Of a stretch of 34,210 nt of DNA, positions 1-8,480 are shown one piece after another. The notes beneath the pieces are model-generated. The model worked only from the letters and a program-made list of their open reading frames with translations. It made no database searches and had not been told where the DNA came from. A program made the position numbers and the translations under genes. Within the stretch, counting starts at the first letter, position 1; each line of letters begins with the position of its first letter. The stretch covers positions 1 through 34,210 of the forward strand of contig JANXXL010000294.1 in assembly GCA_025350625.1 (NCBI GenBank), read 5' to 3'. Origin of the DNA: Bryobacterales bacterium (GTDB taxonomy: Bacteria; Acidobacteriota; Terriglobia; Bryobacterales; Bryobacteraceae).

Positions 1-83
1 TCCCCGAATCCGAAAAAGCCGGCGGCTCCCGGCCGGATGGCGCGGGCGTAGGCGAGGCCATGCGCCTGATTCGTGGCGGATGA
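1..83 (+). CDS. C-terminal end of an upstream protein (partial)
   Basis: The third reading frame is open from the window edge to a TGA at 81-83. It encodes about 26 residues ending in GEAMRLIRGG, with G or C at most third codon positions, like the real genes of the window. Too little is present to name a family. The first frame also gives a short open tail ending at a TAG at 49-51, so the choice of frame is uncertain. Confidence 0.3.
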   Translation, partial: PESEKAGGSRPDGAGVGEAMRLIRGG

Positions 84-315
84 TCGCCAAGCGCTTGTAA
101 CGACAAACGCGGCAGTTTTCTCTAACGTACGGGATACGGTCATGTCAAAACTCGAGGGTGAAGTTCGCGAGGTTCCGTTTTTGAAGAATGATAGGAAGAA
201 AGACGCTCCTACGACCGCTAAAGCGGATTCTGAATGCGCGGAAGTGCCCAAAGGCAACAAAACAGTCAACGTAGATGACGCGCAGTTGGACGAAACCAGC
301 CAAAACAAAAATTGA
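73..315 (+). CDS. possible small hypothetical protein, 80 aa
   Basis: A GTG-initiated frame of 80 codons, charged and Lys/Asp-rich, lies in the gap before the L,D-transpeptidase gene. It has no convincing ribosome binding site, no recognisable domain, and its codon use is more A/T-rich than the neighbours. It overlaps the open tail ending at 83. It could equally be non-coding upstream DNA; it is listed only because nothing else occupies this stretch. Confidence 0.18.
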   Translation: MADDRQALVTTNAAVFSNVRDTVMSKLEGEVREVPFLKNDRKKDAPTTAKADSECAEVPKGNKTVNVDDAQLDETSQNKN

Positions 316-327
316 TAGCAGCGATTC

Positions 328-356
328 TTGCATGGAACGCTAAACAAAGGTACTCA
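328..356 (+). promoter_or_regulatory. possible promoter of the L,D-transpeptidase gene
   Basis: A TTGCAT element at 328-333 is separated by 17 nt from TACTCA at 351-356. The spacing suits a housekeeping sigma factor, and the predicted start of transcription would fall about 12 nt before the ATG at 376. The hexamers are weak matches, so this is a tentative call. Confidence 0.25.
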
Positions 357-375
357 GATTGCATATCACCAATGC

Positions 376-1284
376 ATGCGGACTTGGACCTTGGGCTTTA
401 TACTCGCCGGCTGGAGCGCGTTGCACGGGGAGACCCCGCACGAGCGCGCTTCCTATTTGCGTTTGCAGGTTTTGCTTGACCGGTCCCATTTTTCGCCTGG
501 AGAGATAGACGGAGTCTCCGGGGAAAATACCAGGAAAGCTCTTCGCGTGTTCCGGGCCGCGCGGGGGTTGCGGGAGGTAGCAGATTTTGGCCCCGTCACT
601 TTGCGCGCCCTGGAAGGCAAGAGTCCGGTCCCGACGCTGGTTCCTTACACTCTGACGGAAGACGATGTGCGCGGACCTTTTGTGCCGATTCCCGCCGACT
701 TGATGGCGCAGGCAAATCTCCCGGCTCTCGGTTTTCAGACACCCGAAGAAGCGCTCGGGGAAAAATTTCATATCAGTCCTGCCCTGCTGAAACGGTTGAA
801 CCAGGGCAAGGATCTTTCGAATCCGGGCACACAAATCCAAGTGCCGAACCTCCGCCAGGATGTGCCGCCTAAAGCCTCCAAAATCGTAGTTTCCAAATCC
901 AAGCATTGGCTCGAAGCGTTAGGCGTATCGGGACGGGTCATTGCGGAATACCCCACCACCAGTGGCAGCCAGCACGATCCGCTGCCGATGGGGAACTGGA
1001 AGGTGACCAAGGTCAGTCCGAATCCAATCTTTTTTTACAATCCCGAACTTTTCTGGAACGCCCCCGAAAGCGACGCGAAAGCCAAAATTCAGCCCGGACC
1101 GAACAATCCCGCGGGAGTGGTATGGATCGGCCTGTCTAAGCCCCATTACGGTATTCATGGAACGCCTGAGCCTTCCTTGGTAGGACACGCGGAATCCCAT
1201 GGCTGTGTACGCCTGACGAACTGGGACGCGGCAGAGCTTGCGAAAATCGTCACCGCAGGAACCACCGTGATTTTTAGGGAGTAA
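376..1284 (+). CDS. L,D-transpeptidase (YkuD) with N-terminal peptidoglycan-binding domain
   Basis: A 302-residue exported enzyme predicted to form 3-3 cross-links in peptidoglycan or attach proteins to it in the periplasm. The start at 376 is chosen over the upstream 328 codon because MRTWTLGFILAGWSALHG is a good signal peptide. Residues about 23-80 resemble a peptidoglycan_binding_1 helical domain (IDGVSGENTRKALRVFR). A LysM-like stretch follows (LGEKFHISPALLKRLNQ). The C-terminal YkuD domain carries the catalytic signature: HYGIHGTPEPS, then SHGCVRLTN with the nucleophilic Cys. The M23 peptidase gene follows within a few bases, which suggests a cell-wall remodelling operon. The motifs are read directly from the sequence. 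The exact substrate is not known. Confidence 0.93.
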   Translation: MRTWTLGFILAGWSALHGETPHERASYLRLQVLLDRSHFSPGEIDGVSGENTRKALRVFRAARGLREVADFGPVTLRALEGKSPVPTLVPYTLTEDDVRGPFVPIPADLMAQANLPALGFQTPEEALGEKFHISPALLKRLNQGKDLSNPGTQIQVPNLRQDVPPKASKIVVSKSKHWLEALGVSGRVIAEYPTTSGSQHDPLPMGNWKVTKVSPNPIFFYNPELFWNAPESDAKAKIQPGPNNPAGVVWIGLSKPHYGIHGTPEPSLVGHAESHGCVRLTNWDAAELAKIVTAGTTVIFRE

Positions 1285-1288
1285 AGTT

Positions 1289-1831
1289 ATTCGCGCTTAC
1301 CTTATCTTCGCAACCGGAGCACTCTTGGCAGCATCGGTGTGTCTTTCGGCTCCAGCGGATCCGCCAACCGACGACGCCCACCAACAGTTAATGCAACGAA
1401 AGCTGAGCCTCCCCATTCGCGGCCTTACGCAGCGCGATATCCACGACACATTCCACCAGGGGCGGGACGGCGGAAAACTGCACGAGGCTACCGATATCCT
1501 GGCGCCGCGCGGCACCCCAATCGAAGCTGTGGAAGATGGCGTTATTCAGAAACTATTCTTGAGCAAACCCGGCGGCCTTACCGTCTACGAGTTCGATCGC
1601 GAAGGGATATTCTGCTACTACTACGCTCACTTGGACCACTACGCCGCTGGTCTGCAGGAAGGAATGCCGGTGATGCGCGGAGACGTGATTGGCTACGTCG
1701 GCACCACCGGCAACGCGCCACCCCAGACGCCGCACCTGCATTTTTCAATCTTCAAACTCGGCCCTGAAAAGCACTGGTGGCAAGGCGTACCGATCGATCC
1801 TTATCCCGTATTAGTGAAGTTAACTCGCTAA
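1289..1831 (+). CDS. M23 family metallopeptidase (LytM-type), probable ATT start
   Basis: A secreted zinc endopeptidase of about 180 residues, expected to cut peptidoglycan cross-bridges. The lysostaphin-fold ligands are present: HEATD (His65, Asp69) and HLHF near the C-terminus (His149, His151), with AHLDHY between. The first conventional start in frame is a TTG at 1325, which would fall inside the hydrophobic core of a signal peptide. Reading upstream, the frame stays open and adds IRAYLIFATGALLAAS, a complete signal peptide beginning with ATT at 1289. An AGGGAG at 1276-1281 sits 7 nt before this ATT. The start at 1289 is therefore inferred; TTG at 1325 is the conservative alternative. The gene begins 4 nt after the L,D-transpeptidase stop and is likely co-transcribed with it. 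Confidence 0.85.
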   Translation: MRAYLIFATGALLAASVCLSAPADPPTDDAHQQLMQRKLSLPIRGLTQRDIHDTFHQGRDGGKLHEATDILAPRGTPIEAVEDGVIQKLFLSKPGGLTVYEFDREGIFCYYYAHLDHYAAGLQEGMPVMRGDVIGYVGTTGNAPPQTPHLHFSIFKLGPEKHWWQGVPIDPYPVLVKLTR

Positions 1832-1873
1832 AATCGCGGCGAAAACTAAGCAATTTACTGGATTCCAGATCCC

Positions 1874-1905
1874 CTAAAATCGCCTTAGCATTAAGGTGGG
1901 AGGAT
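1874..1905 (+). promoter_or_regulatory. -10-like TAAAAT element and Shine-Dalgarno before the gene at 1908
   Basis: TAAAAT at 1875-1880 is followed about 20 nt later by GGTGGGAGG and then the ATG at 1908. The 10-mer CTAAAATCGC occurs twice, at 1828-1837 and 1874-1883. The strong Shine-Dalgarno decides the start at 1908 over the GTG at 1896, which lies next to it. Confidence 0.4.
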
Positions 1906-1907
1906 CC

Positions 1908-3026
1908 ATGGGCTCGAAATCGAAGCTGTTGGTGTTACTGCTGGCCGTTACGCGAAGCGCTTTCGCGCAGACGAACGCCTGGGAATTGGGACATCCGGAT
2001 GCGAAGCTGCTCGTGGGGGTCGACCTCAAGAGCCTTCGCGAGTCTTCCGTCGGGCAGTCGATACGCGAGCAGATGCACGCTCAGCCTGCAGCGACTGCAG
2101 CCCCGTCTCCATTGCAGGCTTCGTTCCAGGCAATGGCGTTTGGAATTCTGAACCAAATCGACCGGGTGTTTCTGTCATCGCCTGCAAATACAGCGCCCGG
2201 AGCGAAGAACAATCCTCCGTTCCTGCTGGTGGTTGAAGGGCGCTTCCCCATGGCGCAACTGAAGCCGTTCTTGCAGGGGCCTGCACGTCCGTATCGCGGG
2301 GCTCAGGTGTACCGGACCTCTAAAACTGACACCACCAAAACTGACACCAGCAAAACGGACACCACCAAAACCAACCTCACCAAAACCGACACCACCAGCG
2401 TGGCGTTGGTCGATGAAAGAACCCTGCTGCTGGGCGATGAAAAGTCGGTTCTCGCCGCCCTCGACCGTCGCGGACGCGCGCTTCCGCCCGCATCGGCGTT
2501 GCTCGCAAGAGCTCAAGTGCTGGCATCCACGCATGACTTTTGGGCTATCGCCGATGCGCCGCTTTCCAAGTTTCGGAATGCAAGCACCAGCCCCGGAAAT
2601 CCGGTGGCGTCGGCGCTAGCCTCGCAGATTGCTTCGCAAATCAAGGGCATCGAGGCGGGTTTGTCGTTGCGCGAGGGCTTTCAGTTCGAATTGAATCTGG
2701 CGACCGATAGCGAAGCTACCGCCGCCCAGATGTCCCAACTAATTTCCGCGCAAATCCAGACGGCGATGCTGGCGCAAGCCACTCGCCCGGAAGAGGCGGA
2801 GATGGTGCGCAAGCTCCAGATCGGCGCGGAGGGAAATCGCATGCGCGTGAATCTCGCATTAACAGCAGACGAATTCCGGCAACTGCAAGCGGCGCAGGCG
2901 GCGCGTGCCATGGCGGCAGCGCGCGCTCCGCAGCCTCCGGTGCGGGCCGCCAAGCCGGCTACGCCCGGGAAGATCATGATCTACGGCCTGGAGGGTGGGC
3001 CGCGCGAAATTCAAACCACCCATTAG
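1908..3026 (+). CDS. secreted hypothetical protein with KTDTT repeats
   Basis: A 372-residue protein that I do not recognise as a named family. It starts with a signal peptide (KSKLLVLLLAVTRSAFAQ, cleavage probably after AFAQ), so it is periplasmic or extracellular. The first half contains ELGHPDAKLLVGVDLKSL and a hydrophobic FLLVVEGRFP segment. A run of five KTDTT-like pentapeptides spans about residues 139-163. The second half is Ala/Gln-rich and probably helical. A Pro/Ala linker (about 340-355) leads to the tail IMIYGLEGGPREIQ, which looks deliberate. It has its own promoter-like element and ribosome binding site and is followed by the pirin gene. Confidence 0.8.
   Translation: MGSKSKLLVLLLAVTRSAFAQTNAWELGHPDAKLLVGVDLKSLRESSVGQSIREQMHAQPAATAAPSPLQASFQAMAFGILNQIDRVFLSSPANTAPGAKNNPPFLLVVEGRFPMAQLKPFLQGPARPYRGAQVYRTSKTDTTKTDTSKTDTTKTNLTKTDTTSVALVDERTLLLGDEKSVLAALDRRGRALPPASALLARAQVLASTHDFWAIADAPLSKFRNASTSPGNPVASALASQIASQIKGIEAGLSLREGFQFELNLATDSEATAAQMSQLISAQIQTAMLAQATRPEEAEMVRKLQIGAEGNRMRVNLALTADEFRQLQAAQAARAMAAARAPQPPVRAAKPATPGKIMIYGLEGGPREIQTTH
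2322..2396 (+). repeat. five tandem 15-bp units encoding KTDTT
   Basis: Five consecutive in-frame 15-bp units of the form AAA-ACN-GAC-ACC-ACC encode KTDTT, KTDTS, KTDTT, KTNLT and KTDTT. The period is exactly 15 bp, so gain or loss of a unit keeps the frame. The fourth unit is the most diverged. It lies inside the secreted protein at 1908-3026. Confidence 0.9.
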
Positions 3027-3041
3027 AGCGCTAGCGGCGGG

Positions 3042-3047
3042 TAACAT
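3042..3047 (+). promoter_or_regulatory. -10-like element for a leaderless pirin transcript
   Basis: TAACAT starts exactly 12 nt before the ATG at 3054, and there is no Shine-Dalgarno sequence between them. This spacing would place the transcription start at or next to the start codon. Confidence 0.35.
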
Positions 3048-3053
3048 AAAAGT

Positions 3054-3764
3054 ATGCTTACCCTCCGCCCCGCGGATCAACGCGGCCACGCCGACCATGG
3101 CTGGCTCAACTCGTATCACACGTTTTCTTTTGCGAATTATCACGATCCCAAACACATGGGATTTCGCGCGCTGCGCGTGCTGAATGACGACCGTGTGGCT
3201 CCCGGCCGGGGCTTTGGATCGCATGCACACCGCGATATGGAGATCATCTCCTACGTTATGGAAGGCAGCCTCGCGCACAAGGACAGCACCGGCCGGCAAG
3301 AGGTGCTAGAGCCCAACATGGTGCAGGCCATGTCGGCAGGCACGGGCGTGATCCATAGCGAGTTTAATGGTTCACCTAAACAACCGGTTCACTTCCTGCA
3401 GATCTGGATTGAGCCTTTCGTGATGGATGTCGAGCCCTCCTACCAGCAGTTCGCCTATGACCCGGCGGAGAAGAAGGGGCGCTTGCGGCTGATTGCCGGG
3501 CCGGACAAGAAAACCTCAGACCCGGCGGCTTTCATTCACCAGGACGCACGCATGTATGCGTCGTTGCTGGGCGTGGGGGAAACGCTCGAAGTGCCGCTCG
3601 TCAAGGATCGCCACGCCTGGGTCCATTGCGCGGAGGGCAACATCACGCTCAACGGTCGGGCGCTCAAAGAGGGCGACGGAGCCGCTCTCAGCGAGGAAGC
3701 GGCCTTGCAGATCGCAGGCGCCGGACCCGCTGGCGGCGAGTTCCTTGTGTTCGACCTGGCGTAG
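3054..3764 (+). CDS. pirin family protein (YhhW-like cupin, possible quercetin dioxygenase)
   Basis: A 236-residue bicupin. The metal-binding residues of the N-terminal cupin are visible as His57, His59, His101 and Glu103 (GSHAHRDMEI and GVIHSEFNGS), the same numbering as I recall for E. coli YhhW. Other pirin hallmarks are LNDDRVAPGRGFGSHAH, FLQIWIEP and the C-terminal cupin around WVHCAEGNITLNG. Family members have quercetin 2,3-dioxygenase activity in vitro; the physiological role is usually unclear. The protein has no signal peptide and is cytoplasmic. The flavodoxin-like gene follows 5 nt after the stop, and fadJ-like follows that, so the three probably form one transcription unit. Confidence 0.93.
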   Translation: MLTLRPADQRGHADHGWLNSYHTFSFANYHDPKHMGFRALRVLNDDRVAPGRGFGSHAHRDMEIISYVMEGSLAHKDSTGRQEVLEPNMVQAMSAGTGVIHSEFNGSPKQPVHFLQIWIEPFVMDVEPSYQQFAYDPAEKKGRLRLIAGPDKKTSDPAAFIHQDARMYASLLGVGETLEVPLVKDRHAWVHCAEGNITLNGRALKEGDGAALSEEAALQIAGAGPAGGEFLVFDLA

Positions 3765-3769
3765 CCTCG

Positions 3770-4202
3770 ATGCCCGAGTTCAGCCTGGCGCCTGTCAACG
3801 TTATGGTGGTGTTCTACTCGCGCTATGGAGAGACCGAGCGCCTGGCTCTCGCCGCGGGCCTAGGGGCCGTGCAGGCTCGCGCGAACCTTCGATTGCGGCG
3901 GCTGAAGGATCTCGCCGGTGCCGCAACCATCGAACGCGATCCTCGCTGGAGCGAAAGTCTCGAGCGAATGCTTGCGGATTACATCGCGCCGCGCGAGATC
4001 GACGCCGATTGGGCGGACGTAATCCTGGTGGCGTCGTCCCCGGATTCGCCGGCCGAAACGGAACAGTACATGAAAGCACTCCGGATAGGTGACTCGAAGG
4101 GTGTACGTGACAGATGATCCAGCCGACCGCTTGACGTCAGCCCAGGCGCAGGGGAAGAAGGCTGTCGAGGCGATGCGGCAACGGAAGGCTTCGAGCGAAT
4201 GA
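3770..4202 (+). pseudogene. WrbA/flavodoxin-like NAD(P)H:quinone oxidoreductase, disrupted
   Basis: The intact part starts at ATG 3770 and encodes a flavodoxin N-terminus: VMVVFYSRYGETERLALAAG matches the FMN-phosphate loop, and WADVILVASSPDSPAETEQY matches the second loop strand. The frame then runs into a TGA at 4115-4117 after 115 residues, short of the roughly 150-200 expected. A second frame, open from 4089, encodes TDDPADRLTSAQAQGKKAVE and ends in a TGA at 4200-4202. That reads like the end of this family and overlaps the next ATG as ATGA. The middle of the fold (the GK-xG strand and third loop) is missing, and the total length is not a multiple of three. I infer an internal deletion with a frame change. 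The truncated 115-residue product may still be made. Confidence 0.6.
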
Positions 4203-6298
4203 TCGGGCAACTAGTTCGGTTTGAACGCGAGCAGGATGTGGCGGTGGTGACCATCGAGAATCCTCCGGTCAACGCGCTGAGTCCGGGAGTGCCGGAGGGC
4301 CTCAAGGCCGCAATCGAACAAGCTAACGCGGATGCAGAGGTACATTCCATCGTCGTTATCGGGAGCGGACGGACATTTATCGCGGGCGCAGACGTGAACG
4401 AATTTGGCAAATCGACATCGGACCGGTATCTTGCCAGTCTTGTGGCTGCGGTGAATGCGGTGGAAGATTCCGCCAAGCCAGTAGTAATGGCGATCCACGG
4501 TTCGGCGCTCGGCGGGGGGTTGGAAACCGCCATGGCCGGGCACTATCGAGTGATTGCGCCGTCGGCTCAGGTAGGCCAGCCCGAAGTAAAACTGGGACTG
4601 ATTCCGGGCGCGGGGGGAACACAGCGCCTGCCGCGCCTCGCGGGCGTAGCCAAGGCCGTCGAGATGTGCGCGTTTGGCGCTCCGGTCAAAGCGCAGGAGG
4701 CGCTCGACGCTGGCATAGTCGATCGCATCATCGAAGGCGATTTGCGCGCGGGAGCGGTAGCGTTCGCCCGTGAAATCGCGGGCAAGCCGGGTCCCCGCAC
4801 CTGCGATCTGAATCACAAACTAGTGAACACCGATCCTGCGATCTTCCCGGCCGCGCGCGAACAGACGCGCAAGAAGATGCGCGGACAGACTGCGCCGCTG
4901 GCGGCGATTGACGCGGTGGAGGCAGCCACGAAACTCGCGTTTGCCGATGGCCTCAAACGCGAGGCGGAGTTGTTCGGGGAGTGTTTGCGTGGGCCGCAAT
5001 CGAAGGCTCTGATCTACGCCTTTTTCGCGGAACGCGCCGTCACCAAAATTCCGGGCATCTCCAGTGACACGCCCACGTATGACATTCGGCGCGCGGCCAT
5101 CGTCGGCGCAGGCACCATGGGCGGAGGCATTGCCATGGCCTTCGTCAACGCGGGCATTCCGGTGATCGTCAAGGAGACCAGCCAGGAAGCGCTCGATCGC
5201 GGTATGAGTCAGATCCTGCGTAATTACGCGGGCGCAGTGAAAAGCGGACGCATCACCGGGCAGGCCATGGAGCAACGGCTCGCACTGATTACCCCGCAGC
5301 TTACACTCGACGGATTCGACCAGGCCGACCTCATCGTCGAAGCGGTGTTCGAAAATCTTGCGGTAAAACAGCAGGTGTTTCGCGAGATCGACACCGTCGC
5401 AAAAACAGATTGCGTTCTGGCAACCAATACCTCATCGCTCGATATTGACCGGATCGCGGCGGCAACCGCCCGGCCGGAAATGGTTATCGGTCTGCACTTT
5501 TTCAGTCCTGCGAATATCATGCGGCTGGTCGAAATCGTGCGCGGCCAGTCAACGCGCCCCGAAGTCATCGCCACCGGCGCGGCCCTCGTCAAAAAGCTCG
5601 GCAAAATCGGAGTGTTGGCCGGCAATTGCCCCGGCTTCATCGGCAACCGTATGATTAACGTCTACGGGCGTGAGGCCCAGTTACTGGTCGAAGAAGGCGC
5701 GACGGTTGAAGCCGTCAATCTAGCGTTGCTCGATTTCGGCATGGCCATGGGGCCGCTCGCGATGTTCGACCTGGTGGGCAATGACGTAATGCGCGACATC
5801 GCCGAAGTCTCGGGAACCAAGCCTGGGGCACGGCAGCCGCTACTGCTGGCTCAACTATGCGCGCTCGGACGCTTAGGACAGAAAACCGGCAAAGGATGGT
5901 CCCAATACGACCAAGACCGCAAAGCGTCGCCCGATCCCGAAGTTGCGGATTTTATCGAGAAGACGGCGCGCGCGGCGGGCATCGAGCGCCGGGTAATTTC
6001 AAACGACGAAATCGTGGACCGATGCATCTTTGCCTTGATTAACGAAGGCGCGCGCATTCTCGAAGAAGGCATGGCGCTGCGCGCCTCCGATATCGACGTG
6101 ATTTATCTCACCGGCTACGGCTTTCCGGCATGGCGCGGCGGACCGATGTTTTACGCGGATACCATGGGTCTCTCTAAAGTGGTTGCGCGAATCCAGGAAT
6201 TTGAAAAACGCCACGGTGAGGCGCTGTGGAACCCCGCTCTGCTCTTGAGACGCCTCGCCGAGCAAAACCAAACCTTTACTCAGGCCCCAAAAAATTAG
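4199..6298 (+). CDS. fadJ: fused enoyl-CoA hydratase / 3-hydroxyacyl-CoA dehydrogenase (FadJ/FadB-like)
   Basis: A 699-residue bifunctional beta-oxidation enzyme. The crotonase domain (about 1-200) has the oxyanion and catalytic region [12 protein letters not shown] (Glu109) and [18 protein letters not shown] (Glu129), both glutamates expected for a hydratase. The dehydrogenase part begins near residue 297 with the dinucleotide loop [10 protein letters not shown], followed by ATNTSSL and [17 protein letters not shown], where His433 is the expected catalytic base. A duplicated C-terminal helical domain closes the protein ([16 protein letters not shown]). The architecture matches FadJ, FadB and peroxisomal MFE-1. 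No thiolase gene is adjacent, so the partner must be elsewhere. The ATG overlaps the end of the broken flavodoxin frame by 4 nt. Confidence 0.93.
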   Translation: MIGQLVRFEREQDVAVVTIENPPVNALSPGVPEGLKAAIEQANADAEVHSIVVIGSGRTFIAGADVNEFGKSTSDRYLASLVAAVNAVEDSAKPVVMAIHGSALGGGLETAMAGHYRVIAPSAQVGQPEVKLGLIPGAGGTQRLPRLAGVAKAVEMCAFGAPVKAQEALDAGIVDRIIEGDLRAGAVAFAREIAGKPGPRTCDLNHKLVNTDPAIFPAAREQTRKKMRGQTAPLAAIDAVEAATKLAFADGLKREAELFGECLRGPQSKALIYAFFAERAVTKIPGISSDTPTYDIRRAAIVGAGTMGGGIAMAFVNAGIPVIVKETSQEALDRGMSQILRNYAGAVKSGRITGQAMEQRLALITPQLTLDGFDQADLIVEAVFENLAVKQQVFREIDTVAKTDCVLATNTSSLDIDRIAAATARPEMVIGLHFFSPANIMRLVEIVRGQSTRPEVIATGAALVKKLGKIGVLAGNCPGFIGNRMINVYGREAQLLVEEGATVEAVNLALLDFGMAMGPLAMFDLVGNDVMRDIAEVSGTKPGARQPLLLAQLCALGRLGQKTGKGWSQYDQDRKASPDPEVADFIEKTARAAGIERRVISNDEIVDRCIFALINEGARILEEGMALRASDIDVIYLTGYGFPAWRGGPMFYADTMGLSKVVARIQEFEKRHGEALWNPALLLRRLAEQNQTFTQAPKN

Positions 6299-6368
6299 CG
6301 GTTTGCCATAATAAAAATCGGAGGTCCGCTGAGCGCGCACAGCCGGCGCATACGCCTGACGCTCGTTT

Positions 6369-7925
6369 ATGCCCGAATGGCGCCCCAAAGCGAACCCCTG
6401 GCTGATCGCCCTCGCAGTGATCGTGCCCACATTCATGGAGGTGCTCGATACCTCCATCGCCTCCGTGGCCCTTCCGCATATTGCCGGGAACCTTTCGGCC
6501 ACCATTGATGAAGCCACCTGGGTGCTCACCAGCTACTTGGTGGCGAACGCGATCGTCTTACCCGCGAGCAGCTGGTTTGCCCTGCGTTTCGGACGCCGCC
6601 GCTTCCTGTTATTCTGCATCGTCGCGTTCACCGTGTCGTCGTTCTTTTGCGGCGCCGCCACCAATCTCGGAATGATGCTGGTGGCGCGCGCTTTCCAGGG
6701 AGCCGGCGGCGGTGCGCTGCAGCCGCTCTCCCAAGCCATCCTGCTCGAGAGTTTCCCGCCCGCAAAACGCGGCGCAGCCATGGCGATCTTCGCCCTCGGA
6801 GTGGTAGTGGCGCCGGTGCTCGGACCTACGTTAGGCGGCTATCTTACCGACCAATACTCCTGGCGCTGGGCATTTTATATCAACATCCCGATCGGCGTGC
6901 TGGCTTTATTTATGGTGTCGCGCTATGTGGAAGACCCACCCTATATATCTTCCGCGAACCCCGGACGCTTCGATGGCATTGGCCTGGGCTTGCTGGCGAT
7001 CTGGCTAGGCGCACTGCAAATCATCCTCGATAAGGGCCAGGAGGACGACTGGTTCTCCGCAACGTGGATTCGGTGGGCCGCCCTGATTGCGGTAGCCGCG
7101 TTCATCGCCTTCCTGATTCACCAGCTCCGCGACGCGCATCCGATCACCAACCTGCGCGTGTTTACCAACCGCAATTTCGCGCTCGGTTGCATTGTGATGA
7201 CCTTGTTCGGCGGCGTGATTTATGGAATCGTCGCCATCCTGCCGCTGTTTTATCAAACCGTCATGGGATATTCGGCGCGCTCGGCAGGACTGGCCGTCAG
7301 CCCGCGAGGTCTGGGAGCGATCTGCATCATGCCGGTGATCGCATTTCTCACCAGCAAGGTCGACAACCGGTGGCTGATCTCCATCGGGTTCCTGGGTTTC
7401 GCCGGTGCCGCCCTGTGGATGAGCCATATTACGCTGGACATCTCGCAATGGTCGCTGCTGACGCCCATCATCCTCAGCGGAGCAGCGTCGGGCATGGTAT
7501 TTGTTCCGCTGGCGACCACCTCTATGGGGACGGTCCGCAATGAAATGATGGGCAATGCCAGCGGACTCTATAACCTGCTCCGCAATGTAGGAGGCAGCGT
7601 CGGCATTTCGGTCGTCAACACCATGGTGTCGCGGCGTCAGCAGGTCCATAGAGCCGAACTGAGCCGCTATATCAGCAGCAGCCCGACGTTCGATTCCGCT
7701 TTCAACTTTTTTCAGGGCGCAATGCAGCCGCACTCCGACGCCCAAATAGCCAGCGCACGCGCCTACGCGCTGATCGATCGGGGGTTAAATCAACAGGCGG
7801 TCATTTACTCGTATGTGGATGACCTCCGTTATATAGCGGTAGTGTGTCTGGTTTGCATTCCCATCGTATTCTGCTTGAAAAAGGTTAAGCCGAAGCCCGG
7901 CGGCGCGCCGTCGACGGCTCACTGA
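6369..7925 (+). CDS. MFS drug exporter, DHA2 family (EmrB/QacA type)
   Basis: A 518-residue inner-membrane protein with about 14 predicted helices. It starts with the DHA2 motif LDTSIASVALPHIAGNL and the segment WVLTSYLVANAIVLP. The family motif A region is FALRFGRRRF, and motif C is VVAPVLGPTLGGYLTD followed by SWRWAFYINIPIG. These identify a proton-driven exporter of the EmrB/QacA group; the substrate cannot be read from the sequence. There is no adjacent EmrA-type membrane fusion gene and no regulator. The start at 6369 follows an in-frame TGA at 6357 and has no obvious Shine-Dalgarno sequence; a GGAGGT at 6320-6325 is too far upstream to serve it. Confidence 0.92.
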   Translation: MPEWRPKANPWLIALAVIVPTFMEVLDTSIASVALPHIAGNLSATIDEATWVLTSYLVANAIVLPASSWFALRFGRRRFLLFCIVAFTVSSFFCGAATNLGMMLVARAFQGAGGGALQPLSQAILLESFPPAKRGAAMAIFALGVVVAPVLGPTLGGYLTDQYSWRWAFYINIPIGVLALFMVSRYVEDPPYISSANPGRFDGIGLGLLAIWLGALQIILDKGQEDDWFSATWIRWAALIAVAAFIAFLIHQLRDAHPITNLRVFTNRNFALGCIVMTLFGGVIYGIVAILPLFYQTVMGYSARSAGLAVSPRGLGAICIMPVIAFLTSKVDNRWLISIGFLGFAGAALWMSHITLDISQWSLLTPIILSGAASGMVFVPLATTSMGTVRNEMMGNASGLYNLLRNVGGSVGISVVNTMVSRRQQVHRAELSRYISSSPTFDSAFNFFQGAMQPHSDAQIASARAYALIDRGLNQQAVIYSYVDDLRYIAVVCLVCIPIVFCLKKVKPKPGGAPSTAH

Positions 7926-7963
7926 GAGGACACCAACCATTTAATATTATTGGAGGAGACCCT

Positions 7964-8386
7964 ATGAGCCAACCTACTACCGCGACAAAACCCGATACCG
8001 TTGTCTCCACGCTCATCGACGCGTGGAACCGTCATGATATGGAAGCTCACACCGCCCTGTTTCACCCTGACGCGGACTTCGTCAACGTAATCGGCATGCG
8101 CATGCGCGGACGCACCGAGATTGATAAGATGCACGCTCATTTGCATCGCACTATTTTTCGCAATAGCGTTTTGCGGTCAGAGGGCCACACTGTCCGCTTC
8201 CTGAGCCCGACCATCGCCTTGGTTCATGTCAATTGGGAGATGACCGGAGCCGAAGGCTTGCCAGGATGGGACCCCGGCGCCATCCGCCACGGCCTGATGA
8301 CTTGGGTGCTGGTGGCGGAAGACGGACGCTGGCTGATTACTGCAGCGCATAACACCGATATCGTGCCGATCGCCATGCCTAAATAA
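7964..8386 (+). CDS. SnoaL/DUF4440-like NTF2-fold protein (SgcJ/EcaC type)
   Basis: A 140-residue cytoplasmic protein. The pattern is typical of the SgcJ/EcaC group of the NTF2-like superfamily: an N-terminal helix with LIDAWNRHDMEAHTALFHPDADFVN, then RGRTEIDKMHAHLH, then strands ALVHVNWEMTG and TWVLVAEDGRWLITAAHNTD. Members act as small-molecule isomerases, binding proteins or stress proteins, and no specific role can be given here. The start is fixed by a good TTGGAGGAG about 10 nt before the ATG. It follows the MFS gene by 38 nt and may be read through from it. Confidence 0.88.
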   Translation: MSQPTTATKPDTVVSTLIDAWNRHDMEAHTALFHPDADFVNVIGMRMRGRTEIDKMHAHLHRTIFRNSVLRSEGHTVRFLSPTIALVHVNWEMTGAEGLPGWDPGAIRHGLMTWVLVAEDGRWLITAAHNTDIVPIAMPK

Positions 8387-8480
8387 CTTGCGAAGTTTAA
8401 TTTGCCCGATCTACGCACGCGCTAACTTCGGCATCGTGATGAGCATTCAACTGAGAGATTTTGAGTGATTGCTTCGGAAA

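Noticed and set aside
2322-2396. Regular repeats considered as a CRISPR array
   Set aside because: There are no spacers; the units are contiguous 15-mers and in frame with a coding sequence.
3493-4092. 199-codon open frame on the plus strand overlapping pirin and flavodoxin genes
   Set aside because: Arg/Ser-rich out-of-frame translation of two recognisable genes.
7005-7745. 246-codon open frame on the minus strand
   Set aside because: Antisense to the MFS exporter; a shadow of its hydrophobic codons.
8391-8430. CGAAGTT/AACTTCG inverted repeat after the NTF2-fold gene as a terminator
   Set aside because: Only 7 bp with a 26-nt loop and no T-tract.
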